Shown here piece by piece: positions 19,734 through 31,612 of a stretch of 64,000 nt of DNA. How positions within the stretch are numbered: the stretch's first letter is position 1; each line of letters starts with the position of its first letter. Made by a program: the position numbers and the translations under genes. The notes under the pieces were generated by a model, which worked only from the letters and a program-made list of their open reading frames with translations, was not told where the DNA came from and searched no databases. Origin of the DNA: Ipomoea triloba (lineage: Eukaryota > Streptophyta > Magnoliopsida > Solanales > Convolvulaceae); assembly GCF_003576645.1 (NCBI RefSeq), contig NC_044929.1:7101354-7165353 (forward strand). Reading direction: 5' to 3'.

Positions 19734-20565
19734 ATGGTTACCAATATTCGTTCATATGGCTGTCCTGTAACTTCCAAGCTTTTAGCTCATACATACTCTG
19801 GAGCCAGTGTAGAAGTTGTTTTCCTTGAGAAACCTTCATCACTCACTAGAATGATGGATTTTCAGTTATCATATTCTGCTTGTAACTGGGGACAACCTAC
19901 TTCAATCAACAAGTACGGGTAAATTCCCCTCTCCTTGCTACCCTTCCCTTCTCAGAGAAAATCAACAATAATATGACACGTGTTACTAGTTACTAGAATT
20001 TGTTGGGAGTTGTGAATTTTTTTCATTGTATCTTTCTGGATGACCTTGAAACATATTGCTTACTGATAAACTGAATCTATGGTGAAGTATACACTTGTTT
20101 TCTGTGAGTGATCATTTTGTATGGAATTGGCAACTGAAACTTGTCCAATCTCATCTGTTTAGAAGGATTGCATGGTTGGTTAGAAGTAGTGCAGATGGCA
20201 GAGGACTGAATTCTTCTCCCACCAATGACAACGGCAATAGAACTCGACTTATTAGGGCCATTGAATCTTTTCAAGTCAAACTGAATGCAAGAATAAAAGG
20301 GTTGATGACAAATCTTCCCATGAAGTTGCTACTTTTGTTAATTGGCTTTTATTCTGCAACGGCATTTGCGACAGTAATTGGGCAGACTGGTGACTGGGAT
20401 GTTCTTTCTGCTGCATTGGCAGTGGTCGTAGTGGAGGGCATTGGGGCTCTCATGTACAAAACATTCTCTCCTTTTGTAGATAAGGTAAAGGATCTGATTA
20501 CCATGCTCAATTATTGGAAAACTGGACTCACTCTTGGTCTTTTCTTGGATTCATTCAAGTATTAG
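19734..20565 (+). CDS. Ycf20-like plastid protein (two coding exons)
   Basis: Exons 19734-19918 and 20163-20565; the intron starts GTAAAT and ends with a TCATCTGTTTAG-type acceptor. The splice keeps frame (GG|A, Gly) and gives 195 residues. The N-terminal about 85 residues are Ser/Arg-rich with few acids, as in a chloroplast transit peptide. The conserved part has a helix MKLLLLLIGFYSATAFATVI, then TGDWDVLSAALAVVVVEGIGALMY and an LNYWKTGLTLGLFLDSFKY end. This is the Ycf20 domain of cyanobacteria and plastids. Arabidopsis members (for example NPQ6 and NPQ7) affect non-photochemical quenching in thylakoids. Two membrane helices are predicted by eye. The frame continues upstream of the acceptor at 20162, but that part is intronic. 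Function in light protection is inferred from family only. Confidence 0.85.
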
Positions 20566-21773
20566 GTGGAACAGAATTGACTAATGACTGTGTACATGAA
20601 CTTTGGCATTCTGAAGATAAAATACTCACTTGAACAAGATCAAATGAAATGCTTTCCACACTTTTCCTCCTCATTCGGGAATGTAGAGGCATATTATGCT
20701 ACATCTTCTGTGGAAGATTTCTATTGTTCAGTGTCACAGTGTATCTCCTATTTCAGTACATCACTGTAAAGCTAAATGTAAACAAACAGTTAAGAGTTGA
20801 ATGAATGCTAGCAGTTCTAATGATGTTTCACTTCTAAGATGTTGCCAGGTAAATTGATGACCCCACCCAGTGGGCACACATGTATACTCAATGTTATTCA
20901 GCATTAGAAGCTTTCTGCAGGTTCTAAAGTGATTGTCAATAAAAAATAAATTCTCTTGCCTGTGCTCCCAACAAGGAGAGGCTGCTTACTCATGGAATGC
21001 TGTAAGCCGCATGACCTAGAGTAGCAGCAGCTAATCCTTTAATCTATCTTTTAAGTCGGGAATTTCTTGCAAAGATGAGATAGTTAACTTATAAGTTGGT
21101 GCTTGTATATCGCGAGAAATACATCGAGCCACTTCAGATGATTCATTTCCTGTGCTGAGGATGGAACAACTAAGCTGCCAAGGTAGACACATGGTTAAAA
21201 GTTTTGGTTATTCCTGAATTTAATTGCTACTGGTCTCTTCTAAGTTTGTGATTTTACAAATCCTTTGCAGTTTCTTCAATTTATTAGGCATCAATTATGG
21301 CTTTTGGAAGCAGCTTGGGGGTGGGCATTTCAGCCTATTTTAGCTTGGCATCGTTAAAGGTAAACTTTAGTTTGTCGCTATGCTAGTTTATGCTTGTGTG
21401 TTATGGACATCTACATTAACAAATTCATTGCAAGGTGGTATCTGTGGTATGGGTATCAAAATGAAATGTTTCCTATGAGGCATTCAGTGTTTGATTGATT
21501 CCAACCTGAGGAAACTTGATGCATCATCCCCTCAAGAGGGATTTCTCTAGCAAAAATATTTCGTATTCCCACACGGTATTTAAATGGTCATTAATTGGCA
21601 AAATATGCTTAATGATATAATAATTATTACAGGAAATCTGGAATTGAACTTCATGTGTTCTGTTGTTGTATGAAGTTCTCTATTTTTTAGTATGTGTATT
21701 TTGAGTTCTTGTCAATGTGTGAAATGTATTGTATTAATCTATACTCTGTTCATTAAGTTGAATTGTGTTCATT
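20566..21773 (+). other. 3' flank of the Ycf20-like gene, no further gene seen
   Basis: Sequence of fairly gene-like composition with no long frame. The first 200-300 bp are probably the 3' UTR of the Ycf20-like gene. The remainder could hold non-coding exons but shows nothing I can support. Confidence 0.4.
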
Positions 21774-21801
21774 TTTTGTTTTTTTTTTTGTTTTTTTTTT
21801 T

Positions 21802-21860
<59 letters not shown>

Positions 21861-21890
21861 NTTTGTTTTTGTTTTTGTTTTTTTTTTTTT
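21774..21890. repeat. Long poly-T tract with one undetermined base
   Basis: More than 100 bp of T with rare G interruptions, containing an N at 21861. Length is probably unreliable. Frames on both strands through it encode only homopolymers. Confidence 0.9.
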
Positions 21891-21891
21891 T

Positions 21892-22600
21892 GGGTTTTGT
21901 TTTCAATTAAACAGAAGATGTAATAATGGATGTACACACTATTAGGATTTTGAATCATATGATAAATACTCTTAATCTCTAATTTAAGGAGATTTAAACC
22001 AAACAACACATAAAGCAAACTCAATAATGACATCATATAATTATCATATCATCACCTCTCACATTTCCAACTGTTCCTACCCAATACATTTGGCTGGAAA
22101 GCCTTCCCACCATTCCATGGGCAAATTATGACCATGGTTTACATTCCAATAATTTGCCTAGGGTTTACATTGCAATGTGGATAAATATTTAATTTTATTA
22201 TATTGAAGTAAATATTTAATTTTAGTATATTGAAGTTTCATTTTTAATGTAGATGAAAGTTATTTTTAGGTAATATACTTAAAAATAAGCATTCATTCAA
22301 TATACTAAAAATAAACTTTTAATATATTCATTGTTAAAATTGAACCTTATGTTAGGCGAGCATATGCATTTTTGGAAGGCAAAGTTTTAATATACTAAAA
22401 ATGAAGGGTATATATCAATAAGTAAAATTGCTTATATTTCCCTCCTTTAAAAAAAGTAGTACATTTTCAATAATAATCAATTGATTTTAATTAAACTTGA
22501 GAACTAAAAGAGAAAATGATAGTTTAAAATTAGAAATAATTTTAAAATAAATATTCATTGTAATTGAACTAATAAGTATTTATAATAGCAGGAAGTTTTT
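21892..22600. other. AT-rich intergenic sequence without a gene
   Basis: Contains diverged repeats of an AATATACTAAAAATAAA-type motif around 22195-22400. No coding frame supported. Confidence 0.4.
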
Positions 22601-22609
22601 CGGACTTCA

Positions 22610-22975
22610 AGGGCGTGTGAGAGGACAAGTATCAGAGCGAGAAATTCATTTCAGATTCTGAGATAGAGAGAGATCCGTTGCGTGAGCAACCCGACTGTTT
22701 TCTTTCCCCGATTTCTTTTCGAAGGAGAGGCCTTCGCATCCCTAATCCGGTGGGGTCGGATGGCTTTGTTTGTCCCAGCTTGGCGAATCGCTTCCCGGCA
22801 CAACGACATTGTTTGTTTGTGCGTTCTTTACCGTTCTCGCTCAGTATTTCAATGGCTGGGAAGGCAGTCTACGAAACGAAGCCTATAGCCACGCCGACCA
22901 TCAATTACAAGATTGGGCCACTTCTCAAAGATTTGATAATCATTAGAACTCCTTATATTCATTGATCAAAAATTA
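22610..22975 (+). other. Isolated gene-like GC island of unknown identity
   Basis: A 360 bp block with markedly higher GC than its flanks and a plausible leader (GAGAGAGATCC) precedes two overlapping open frames: 22678-22965 (95 residues) and 22682-22888 (68 residues). An internal ATG at about 22852 opens MAGKAVYETKPIATPTINYK in the first frame. I do not recognise any of these products. It could be the first exon of a displaced gene, a retrocopy end or a fragment carried by a transposon. Confidence 0.3.
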
Positions 22976-23051
22976 GTTGATCTCGAGTTTTTTAAAAAAT
23001 GAAGTTATTTGTAATCAAATACAAATAAGTAATGTCACATGATATCATACG

Positions 23052-23405
23052 CAATGTTGCAGAAGGCTCTAGGCGCTAGTCGGGCTCCCGGGACACGCCT
23101 AGCGCCTAGAGCCCCTAGGTATGCGGCTGAGTATATCGTCTCAACTTTTTCCACCCAGGGCTAGGAAATGTTACTGTTATAATCCTCCAAACTAATCAAT
23201 TGCATATGTTAGATGGTTAATTGAGTACATGGCTGGATAAATATAGAAGAGAAGTGGCGGAGTAGGCAAAAAAACCACTCGGCCAAGTTAGGCGCTCAAC
23301 TCGGTCAAGTCGGCTAGTTAGTTGGTCAACCGACTAAAAGTCGCCTAGGGCTGAAATCGTCTCGGCCTAGGAGTGCCTAATGCCTGGCCGATTTTTACAA
23401 CACTG
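23052..23405. mobile_element. MULE-like GCCTAGG-family element, copy 2
   Basis: Begins CAATGTTGCAGAAGGCTCTA and ends with the inverted form (GGCCGATTTTTACAACACTG). Both sides carry the direct repeat ATCATACG (23044-23051 and 23406-23413). The interior has GGCGC / GCGCC and CCTAGG blocks like copy 1 at 1422-2071. Confidence 0.72.
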
Positions 23406-23962
23406 ATCATACGGTAAATATTAGGAGGGTTATGTAGGGGCAAGTAACATGAGTCCTCCATGAAGGGTAGTGCAAGTTGATTGGTGGACATTATGGGATC
23501 ATCAATAATGGTATGAAGGGAAGATGAGTGTACAGATCATGTAGATGAGTGTCATTAACACTCCATTATCCAGTATGTGCAAAGGATGTAGACTACACAT
23601 AATCCTCTCTTTGAAGAAATCTACAAAGTAGGTAAGCAACCAAATCCGTACAATAATAATGCCACTCCAAATCCAAAAAAGATTAGGGGTTTGCACTTTG
23701 ATTTAGCATTGCCAGCTCTCATTGCAATACTTCCCAAATATATAATTCAAGGTACCTTTGTATTCATCAAAATCGTTGCATTATATATGTTTGTGTAATG
23801 TTTCTTTGTTGTAAAGTCATGCAATATTATTGATGTTAATGGTCCCAATGCCAGATGCACAGATTTGAACACACATGACATCATCTCATCATTTTTTTCT
23901 TTTACCTTTAACATCAATAAGTGTCTATCTTTTTTTTTTTTTTTTGGAAAAATAAGTGTCTA

Positions 23963-25054
23963 GAATTTTTTGCACTTTTAGTCCCACGACTATGGTGTCA
24001 CTTGCAGGATTGGTCCATGACTTTGAAACTTTGCAATTTTGGTCCACGACTATTGTTTTTGTTGCAAAAATGGTCCTTTTCAGTCAACTTCTTGCCGGAA
24101 AAAAATTCCGGCGAAGTTTCCGGCACTTTTTTCGCCGGGAAAAAAAAAACCCGGCAAATTTTCTGTCAATTTTCACTGAAAAAAAAATTTCACTTTCAAG
24201 TAGGATTAAAATGGACAATTCTAAAAAACTAATTCATTTCTAAAAAACATATGCAGCCAATTTAATTATTTTGATTCTGGTAAACGAAATACAGATAAAA
24301 TTAATTCATTTCTAATAACATAGGTAGCCAATTTAATCTTGTTAAAATTAAGTATAAATTCAAAATTATTTTTACTTCTTAGTTTATTTAAAATTATATT
24401 TAAAGTACAAATAATTTACTGTAAGAATTTAATTTACTGAATGTGTAAATTAGCATGCTTGGCTGCTTGCCTGCTTGGAGATGACTTTTGACAAGCCTTG
24501 AGAAATATTGTCAGGATGCTTGCAACTTATAAAATGAATCTCCTTACTTAGTTTTGAATTTGTATTTTAAATTAAATACTTTAAATATGATTTTGAATTT
24601 GTAATTTAAATATAATTTTAAATAAACTAAAAAGTAAAAATAATTTTGAATTTGTACCTAATATTAAATTGGCTACATATGTTTTTAGAAATGAATTAGT
24701 TTTAACTATAATTAGTTTACCAAAATTAAAATAATTAAATTGGCTATATATGTTTTTAGAAATGAATTAATTTAAACTTTAATTAGTTTTTTAGAATTGT
24801 CCATTTTAATCCTACTTGAAAGTGAAATTCTTTTTTTTCAGTGAAAATTGACGGAAAATTTGCCGGGTTTTTTTTTTCCGGCGAAAAAAGTGCTGGAAAC
24901 TTCGCCGGAATTTTTTTCCGGCAAGAAGTTGACTGAAAAAGGACCATTTTTGCAACAAAAACAATAGTCGTGGACCAAAATTGCAAAGTTTGAAAGTCGT
25001 GGACCAATCCTGCAAGTGACACCATAGTCGTGGGACTAAAAGTGCAAAAAATTC
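23963..25054. mobile_element. 1.09 kb foldback MULE-like element with about 0.3 kb inverted arms
   Basis: The left arm (23963 to about 24350) and right arm (about 24620-25054) are near-perfect inverted complements, including GTCCCACGACTATGGTGTCA, the CTTGCCGGAAA / TTCCGGCGAAG blocks and the ATTAAAATGGACAATTCT stretch. The loop is about 300 bp of AT-rich DNA. A perfect 10 bp direct repeat TAAGTGTCTA flanks the element (23953-23962 and 25055-25064), pointing to a Mutator-type insertion. The near-identical frames on the two strands are mirror images of the arms and not genes. Confidence 0.85.
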
Positions 25055-25109
25055 TAAGTGTCTATCTTGTAAGTCAAACTTGCACTTTAATTCCCTAATG
25101 CCACATTAG

Positions 25110-25375
25110 AGATTTTTATTTTTTATTTTTTAAAGCAAAACAAAGAAATACTATCATTCATAAATTAAGTCTTCCATCAGAATATTACAAATGAAAAGAG
25201 GAGGGTGGGGACACCCACTCTCGCAACATGACTTAAAAACGGACTCCTCAGAAAGAACATGGGCTGCTCGATTCGCAGATCGCTTTACAAAAGAGATAGA
25301 CACACATCCGCACAACAATTTCTTCTAGTCACCAATTGCCAGTTTTGGTCCTTCATCAGCTTCCACGCAACATGT
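25110..25375 (-). pseudogene. 3' end fragment of a LINE (RNase H tail)
   Basis: On the minus strand the sequence reads KRSANRAAHVLSEESVF, then CPHPPLFICNILMEDLIYE and a stop, followed by a 3' flank rich in A. This is the conserved end of plant LINE ORF2 RNase H domains. Only the extreme 3' part is present, as expected of a 5'-truncated insertion. A related tail from another copy is at 58552-58685. Confidence 0.7.
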
Positions 25376-26212
25376 ATTTTCAATTAATAAATTATGTAGC
25401 AATTACAATTAATAAATTATGTGTCTGTCACTAATATATTATGTACCTTCAATTTATTTATAGGTTCATAATCTGATGATAGAAAGCACATAATTTGAAC
25501 CTTGGTCAAGTAAGTAGAGTACATTGTCTGAATTGCTAGTTGAAAACACAATATAATCTTTCTAGATTTCATGAGCATATTTTATTTAGCTATAACTGTA
25601 GCACTTCATAGGCAATAACAAATTATTTTAAGATTCTCTAATCTTCTTCTAATCATAAGAGTCAAAGATAACTCTAGGATGCAGCTTAATTATATGCTTT
25701 TACCCAAAGACATAAAAGAAAATTGAAAATCCAAAGAATTATACTCAGATCGCAATTGCCGTTAAGTCTTGTATCACATGTATATGAATCAATAATTTTA
25801 CACGAATTTATTAATGTATAATATTTATTATCAATTTATGGAATAAGGAAAAAGATAAATACATTAAAATACTTGAGAGATTGGCACCAATCATTGGGAA
25901 ACATAACTTTTACAAGCCAGAAGAGCAACAAATTAAATATAAATAGTTCATAATCCAAATTTTACCAATAAAAAAGAAGTAACAGAACATGCATATGGTG
26001 TCATTAAGAACAAATAAGCTAAGGAATTATTGGAACCACTTGCAAAAGTTTGGATGAATCATATGTTTATACTAACAAAATTGTGCCCATATTATAGATA
26101 TATCATGCATATTAAAGTTGAACTTATGAATGACCTAGTGGGGAGGGTCGGGCGTCTGAGTTTCAGTAGGAGCAAATTTAAGTGAATTTTATAATTTATA
26201 TATAGAGTTAAT
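25376..26212. other. AT-rich intergenic sequence without a gene
   Basis: No supported frame and no clear element boundary. Short direct repeats (AATAAATTATGTR) around 25385-25450. Confidence 0.35.
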
Positions 26213-26700
26213 ATCAGCTAAGGTCCTCCGAGTTTGGTGGTTTCGCCACATTTAGTCCTAAACTTTCAAATTGATCATCTGTGGTCCTCTGAGTTTCAAA
26301 ATGTTACCACTTATAGTCCTAAATTTTAAAATTGACCATCTATGGTCCCCCGAGTTTCAGAATGTTACCTATCATGGTCCTCCGAGTTTCAAAATGTTAA
26401 CAATCGTGGTCCAGCCGTTAATTTGTTCAATTTGCACCGTGTAAATGAAGGGCAAAAATATCCTTTCATGCTATTCTTCCATTTTTAAGTGAAAATATAT
26501 CATTTGGACACAACAATGCACCTATTTTTTTTTTCCAATTCTTCTTATCCAAACAGCTATTAATTCTTTCACAACAGTTATGTTATCATTTATTTGAAAA
26601 AACATATGCATTTGCTATGTCTAAATGCTATATTTTCACTTAAAATGGAAGAATAGCATGAAAGGACATTTTTGCCCCTTCATTTACATGATGTTGACTG
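26213..26700. mobile_element. Foldback element remnant with GTCCTCCGAGTTT repeats
   Basis: The left part has three or four repeats of a GGTCCTCCGAGTTTCAAAATG unit. An internal inverted pair links about 26450-26505 with about 26620-26690 (GGGCAAAAATATCCTTTCAT against ATGAAAGGACATTTTTGCCC). The right terminus is not resolved, so the element is probably truncated. Similar units occur in the element at 44530-44903. Confidence 0.55.
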
Positions 26701-29396
26701 CGTAAATTTGAATTGTTTTATATGGTGCGATTGAGAGAATAGATTATTATTTTATTGAAATAATTATTTTGTAAAAGTTAATTTAAAAAAAATTAAAACT
26801 GAAGCTTCTGCTGGGAATTGCCAGTTAGATTTGCTCCCCATAATGGACAAATTCATGAACTTAACCAACAATCCATGAAGTTATAATTGCTGATTTTGCA
26901 GATTATATTCTGATCTCTTCATGTTTTTTGTCTGTACTTTTAACAGTCCCATGTTTTTGATCTCTGACAGTATCACAGTACATCATGGTACTGCAAACCT
27001 GGCATGCCCTCCCCTCTCTACATCACTCACATTTTAGGGTATTCACAATAATGAATGTATTTGTGGGATCTCCAAGAAATGATATACTAATATTCATTTT
27101 TAAAAAAAAAAAACATATTCTTAATATACACCCTTCACATTGTAAATACTTTTCAATCATATATTTATAGAGTATTTATCATTATTTTCATTTATAAACA
27201 CAATTTGAAATATTTTAAAAAGAATTAAATAATAATCGTCTATATGTCATTATATATATAATTTATAATTATTTATTATAAAAGAAAATAAATGAATCTG
27301 AAAAAAAAAAAGATATAAAAAAGGCCCGCTAAAAGGTAGTGACAAATAACATGTCTGTCATTGTGAGTTGGCTTCATGTGGCAACATTTTTCATTGTGCA
27401 TACGAATACTAGTCAATTCAGATATTTTTCTCCATCCCAATCATAATGTATCCATATATGGAATGAAGCGGCACCTCCAATATCTTCCACATTTCCACAT
27501 TAATTAGAGGTACCCTTAAATTATTAAGTTACTCTTTGTCTTTTTGTTTTGAATCTTTCGGCTTTTTAACTATACACTTAAATATATTTTTAACAATCAA
27601 TTAAAATATATATTTCCATAAAATTTTGAAAATTTCTTAATGTTTAGCAAAGTACTATATATCTTTGTATCAGTTGTATTTCGCATTGTTTTTAATAAAA
27701 CAAATAAGATCAGAGTTGATATCATGTTCAAATTTGCTTTTCTAAAATTGATATGGATTAGGATCTAACTAACAAATCATAAAATGAAATGCTAAATTGG
27801 AAAAAGTAAAAAAGTTAATTGTTGTTAAATTTAAAAAGTATAAATTATTTTGAGACATCAAAAAGAAAAAGTAGAACTAATAAAATGAGATGAAAGTTAG
27901 TAATATTTCGCTTTGTGTTTCTTGGCATTTTAAATATATATATTATATTCTAAAAGTTTTATTTGGTTAAATTATATTAAATTATTGAATAAAAATTTAG
28001 TTAAATTGAATTTATTGATCAAGACTTAATTTTAAAGCGTAAAATTGTCGTGGTTAGAGCAACGATAGATAGTGAGTCCTCTCTAATCACACTTAATATG
28101 AAGAATTCATCACAAACCAACAACAAAGTATACTTTTGCAATGTATTTCTCTTATCACATAACTTGTATCAAATCTAACTTACAAACTATTCTCCTCCCC
28201 TTGTTAAGGGTGTAAATAAAAAAATTAAAAAAAAAAAAAGGTGCTACAGGTGGGGCTTGATCCTAGGACCTATTGTATCAATTTTCAATTTTTAAAAGAC
28301 AATCAATTGAACTACTTAAATACCTAGTAATTAGTATATACATTTTATTTTTATATATAATTAAGTTATCACTACTATGTGTGTATGTGTGTATATATAT
28401 ATATGTGTGGAGAGAGGGGTGGGAAGGGATGAGACAATTGGTTCTTAGTTTTCTCTTAAGGATTTGTTCTCATTTAATCGAATACACTTTTTATACACAC
28501 ACACAAATATCTTTATTAGAAATACATATAGATAAAGTATATATGTAATTAAAATAATAATTTGATCTTAATAAAAACATAAAAAATAGGTAATAATTTT
28601 AATATAATATAGATTATGTGATTTGTGTTGTTTATTTATTATCTTTAAATTATTGTGTTTTCAAAAAAAATCTTTAAATTATTGTAATATATTAATAATT
28701 TTAATATTAAACCAACATTTACTTTTGCACACTGTGTACATAAATATTATTAGTTAATTACTTCCTTTAAAATCAATAATCAATGCAAACACTAAATTTT
28801 CTCTCAAACTCACTCTATAAAGGAAACTGATAAATATATATGAACTCCCAATGAGTAAAATTTATGTTATATGTTATGATTTTATTAATAGAATGAAAAT
28901 AAAATAATAAAAACTTTGACGTATTTTTGTTACAATAAGAAAATGTGCGACTACGCATAATTTTGTTACTCAATTAATGATGCATAAATAATTGAAGTAC
29001 GGAGAGTACCATTTTGGTTTTTGTCAACCTTTTCAGATACAATAATAATAATTATAAAAACAAACAAACAAAGAAACATCATCCACAGCATTCATAAATC
29101 ATTAATAATAAAGTAATATTAATTATGGGTGTGTGTTGTATGTGCATCTTGATCTAACTTAACATGTGCCCACAACTGCTAGCTTTCTTACATGTCCACA
29201 GCTAAATGCATTTTCAAGAAACATGGAAGTACACTTATTCCATTTTAATACTCCCATCCAATTTTGATATGTCTGCACACTTAGCTTTGTGTCATTTCTC
29301 TTGATTTTTGAAAGAGTTTGCAAGTGTTGGTGAATGAGCCACAACTTCCTTTCATTACATCATTATCTTAAATAAATATTTTATATGTTCATCAAA

Positions 29397-29397
<1 letters not shown>
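26701..29397. other. AT-rich intergenic sequence without a gene
   Basis: No convincing coding frame or RNA gene. Contains (CA)n/(TA)n short tracts near 28375-28400 and 28490-28505, an A-rich tract near 28220, and many chance frames of low complexity. Confidence 0.4.

Positions 29398-29439
<42 letters not shown>
29398..29439. repeat. (TA)n microsatellite
   Basis: About 21 TA units in a row. Confidence 0.95.
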
Positions 29440-29441
<2 letters not shown>

Positions 29442-29447
29442 TAAGAC

Positions 29448-30010
29448 ATAATACCTCCATCCCATTTTATGTATCTAGTTCGGTTAACAAGTTTTGACTA
29501 AAGTTGTTTTTAATCAATTTTTTATATGTTAAGTCTAGTACTTAGTATATAAAATTTATATATTTAGAAATTATATTATTTTTTGCACTAATCTTATAAT
29601 CAAATAAATGTACGCACGTTTAATATTAGAATTTTTTATAATTTTATCGTTTATTTTTATTATCTAAATATATAATAAAAAATTTATCCGGACATCACAC
29701 GGGTAGTTGGACAATTATTTGCTCTTATTCAAGCAAGGAAAATATCAGAAAACATAATCAATCCAACCAATTTCTTTAATTGCGCTACATAATATTCAAT
29801 GTTATAATTTATATAATTGTATATCGATCCAAATATTCTTAAAATATTATAACAAATCCATTTTGTGTTACACACGGGCGAAAATACTAGTTATATTAAA
29901 AGCACCATTAAACACAAAAAATTAAATTTAAAAATACTAAAAAGAAAAAGCAAACAAAAAAGAGTTGGTTTGACCAATGAATAGTAAGTAGGATAGGTAA
30001 AATGGGACAT
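29448..30010. mobile_element. Stowaway-like element interrupted by a Helitron fragment
   Basis: The left end (CTCCATCCCATTTTATGTATC) and right end (GGTAAAATGGGAC) are degenerate Stowaway-type termini. The interior matches an uninterrupted relative at about 48690-48930 (ATTAAACACAAAA and TTTGACMAATGAATAGTAA blocks). The match breaks at about 29575 and resumes at 29891; the intervening part is the Helitron end listed separately. Confidence 0.6.
29575..29890 (+). mobile_element. Helitron 3'-end fragment
   Basis: Ends GGGCGAAAATACTAG followed by T, with a short hairpin (TGTGTTACACA) about 15 bp before the CTAG. These are Helitron 3' hallmarks. It is the reverse complement of 59038-59345 with about 80% visible similarity. 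The 5' TC end is missing here. Confidence 0.65.
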
Positions 30011-30559
30011 ATGCAGTACTAGTTAAGATTTGCTTCTAGCCATAGGGTGGAGGTCCGTTTTCGAATATTAGAGATTTGGAGTTGAGATGAATTCTTTATG
30101 CACGAGATTATATTTACCTTTTCATACTGAGGTATATTTATGAAGTTTATTATATAGTTTGACATGTCTAGAAATTTGGGTTGTTAAAAAGAGGTATTAA
30201 AAATATGATTGAAGGGAGTGTAGCTAGCTGGCAGGCTACTTGCTACACGGAATGATGGGGAAAATGTCTGGCAAGTGGCAACTACATCACTCGGTTTCTC
30301 TGAAACTTATGCTTTGAATATTCATTTTCCAACCATAACACTTGGATCAGATCACTACATACTCAACCAAAACTAAAAACAATGCTCTACACAACTCTAA
30401 CTAATATATGCGTAATTTATATGCGCACACAATCTAACTCTTACGGTAAAGTTTAGGAGTCTATTTGACCTTTTTAAAAAAATATATATGACGAAAGTTT
30501 TATTTTAGGAGTATACTTTTTGTTTTCTTTTTGAGAATTCAATTTTTGCTACAAAGGTT

Positions 30560-30632
30560 CACTTATTTTTTTTTTCGAGTACTATTGACTCTGTTACAAT
30601 GTGGTATCTGTTCATAGCTACTTTCTCAACCA
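30560..30632 (-). mobile_element. 3' fragment of SINE family 2, reversed
   Basis: The poly-T followed by AGTACTATTGACTCTGTTAC and ATCTGTTCATAGCTACTTTC is the inverted complement of the tail of the SINE at 50041-50220. A short internal segment between the two GTTACAATGTA repeats is lacking. It is a 5'-truncated or broken copy. Confidence 0.6.
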
Positions 30633-30684
30633 AATGAAGTACAAAGAGCCAATAAAGTTCACTTTTAGGAATAGATATTACACA

Positions 30685-30920
30685 TTTGCACATTTGAGTG
30701 CTTTAGCTCCAACTGAGTTGGTTGAGCAGTGTGACCTTAAGGTCACATGTTTGACTCCCGACCTATTGGCTTCTCAGTTGAGCACTTGAGCTCATCTGTC
30801 TGGACTTGATCTAGGTTGGTTAATTTCTTTGGGGGCCTTTGCTGACTAGAGCTTGGAGATGAGTTTCACCCTGTGTACACTCTTGAGTAGTGGTCACTAA
30901 CTTTCTCGTATAAAAAGAAG
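30685..30920 (+). mobile_element. tRNA-derived SINE (family 1), near-complete copy
   Basis: The Pol III A box TGGTTGAGCAG (30719-30729) matches the consensus exactly. The B box TGTTTGACTCC (30748-30758) follows at tRNA-like spacing. The body has the TTTGCTGACTAGAGC and TACACTCTTGAGTAGTGGTC blocks shared with the other copies, and the tail is A-rich. Confidence 0.75.
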
Positions 30921-31612
30921 AAGAAATAGCACTAAACTTTTTGCCTTTTTATTGATGAGATCATGGAAGGTTGTTTTAATTTCAAGATTCAAATTTATGA
31001 CTTTCAAATCAGATAGTGACAACTATAACATTATCGATAAGGTTACTAGACTTAAAAATAAGCAAAGTTACAAAGAAAAATAATAACGAATAGAGACTTG
31101 AAGTCAAGCAAAATGAAATAATGAATCAAAGGTTGAAAAAATAGCATTCATGCTGCAAACACAAAACCTAGACTATTTCAAAAAGACTTTTACTACTTTC
31201 ACATCTCAACTTCAATTTGCATCTTATCTAAGCAAGTAGACTTTGGACCAAGTCATAATATTCAAACCACTTTTATTGCAGAGCTTAAATGTCAATAAAA
31301 AAAAATATATATATATAAACATAAAAAAATAGGAAGTAAAGAGATTGTAATTCATCTGAATTGAACCTTCTCTGCAAAAACCACAAAGAATGGATTTTTC
31401 ATTTTTCACCCCATTACATGGGGGCTAAAACTACCAAAAGAAAAAAAAAATTGTACAAGAATTTATGCTACTGAATTGTATACAGAATGCGATACAAAAC
31501 TGTGAAAGAATTTCCTATGAAAAAATGTTAAAGAACTACAAAGTCATTTGTTGTTTTCTTCTTTACAAGAAGTAATGAAGAAATTAATTAAGAGGGAATT
31601 AAAAATGATGGA
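30921..31612. other. 3' flank of the IQM gene
   Basis: Non-coding sequence downstream of the IQM stop codon. The part nearest 31613 is presumably its 3' UTR. No other gene seen. Confidence 0.4.

Noticed and set aside
21692..22036. Poly-Phe / poly-Lys frames around the T tract
   Set aside because: Homopolymer translation on both strands with an N inside.
23921..24243. Frames that match mirror frames at 24783-25025
   Set aside because: They are the two arms of one foldback element, so the similarity is not protein conservation.
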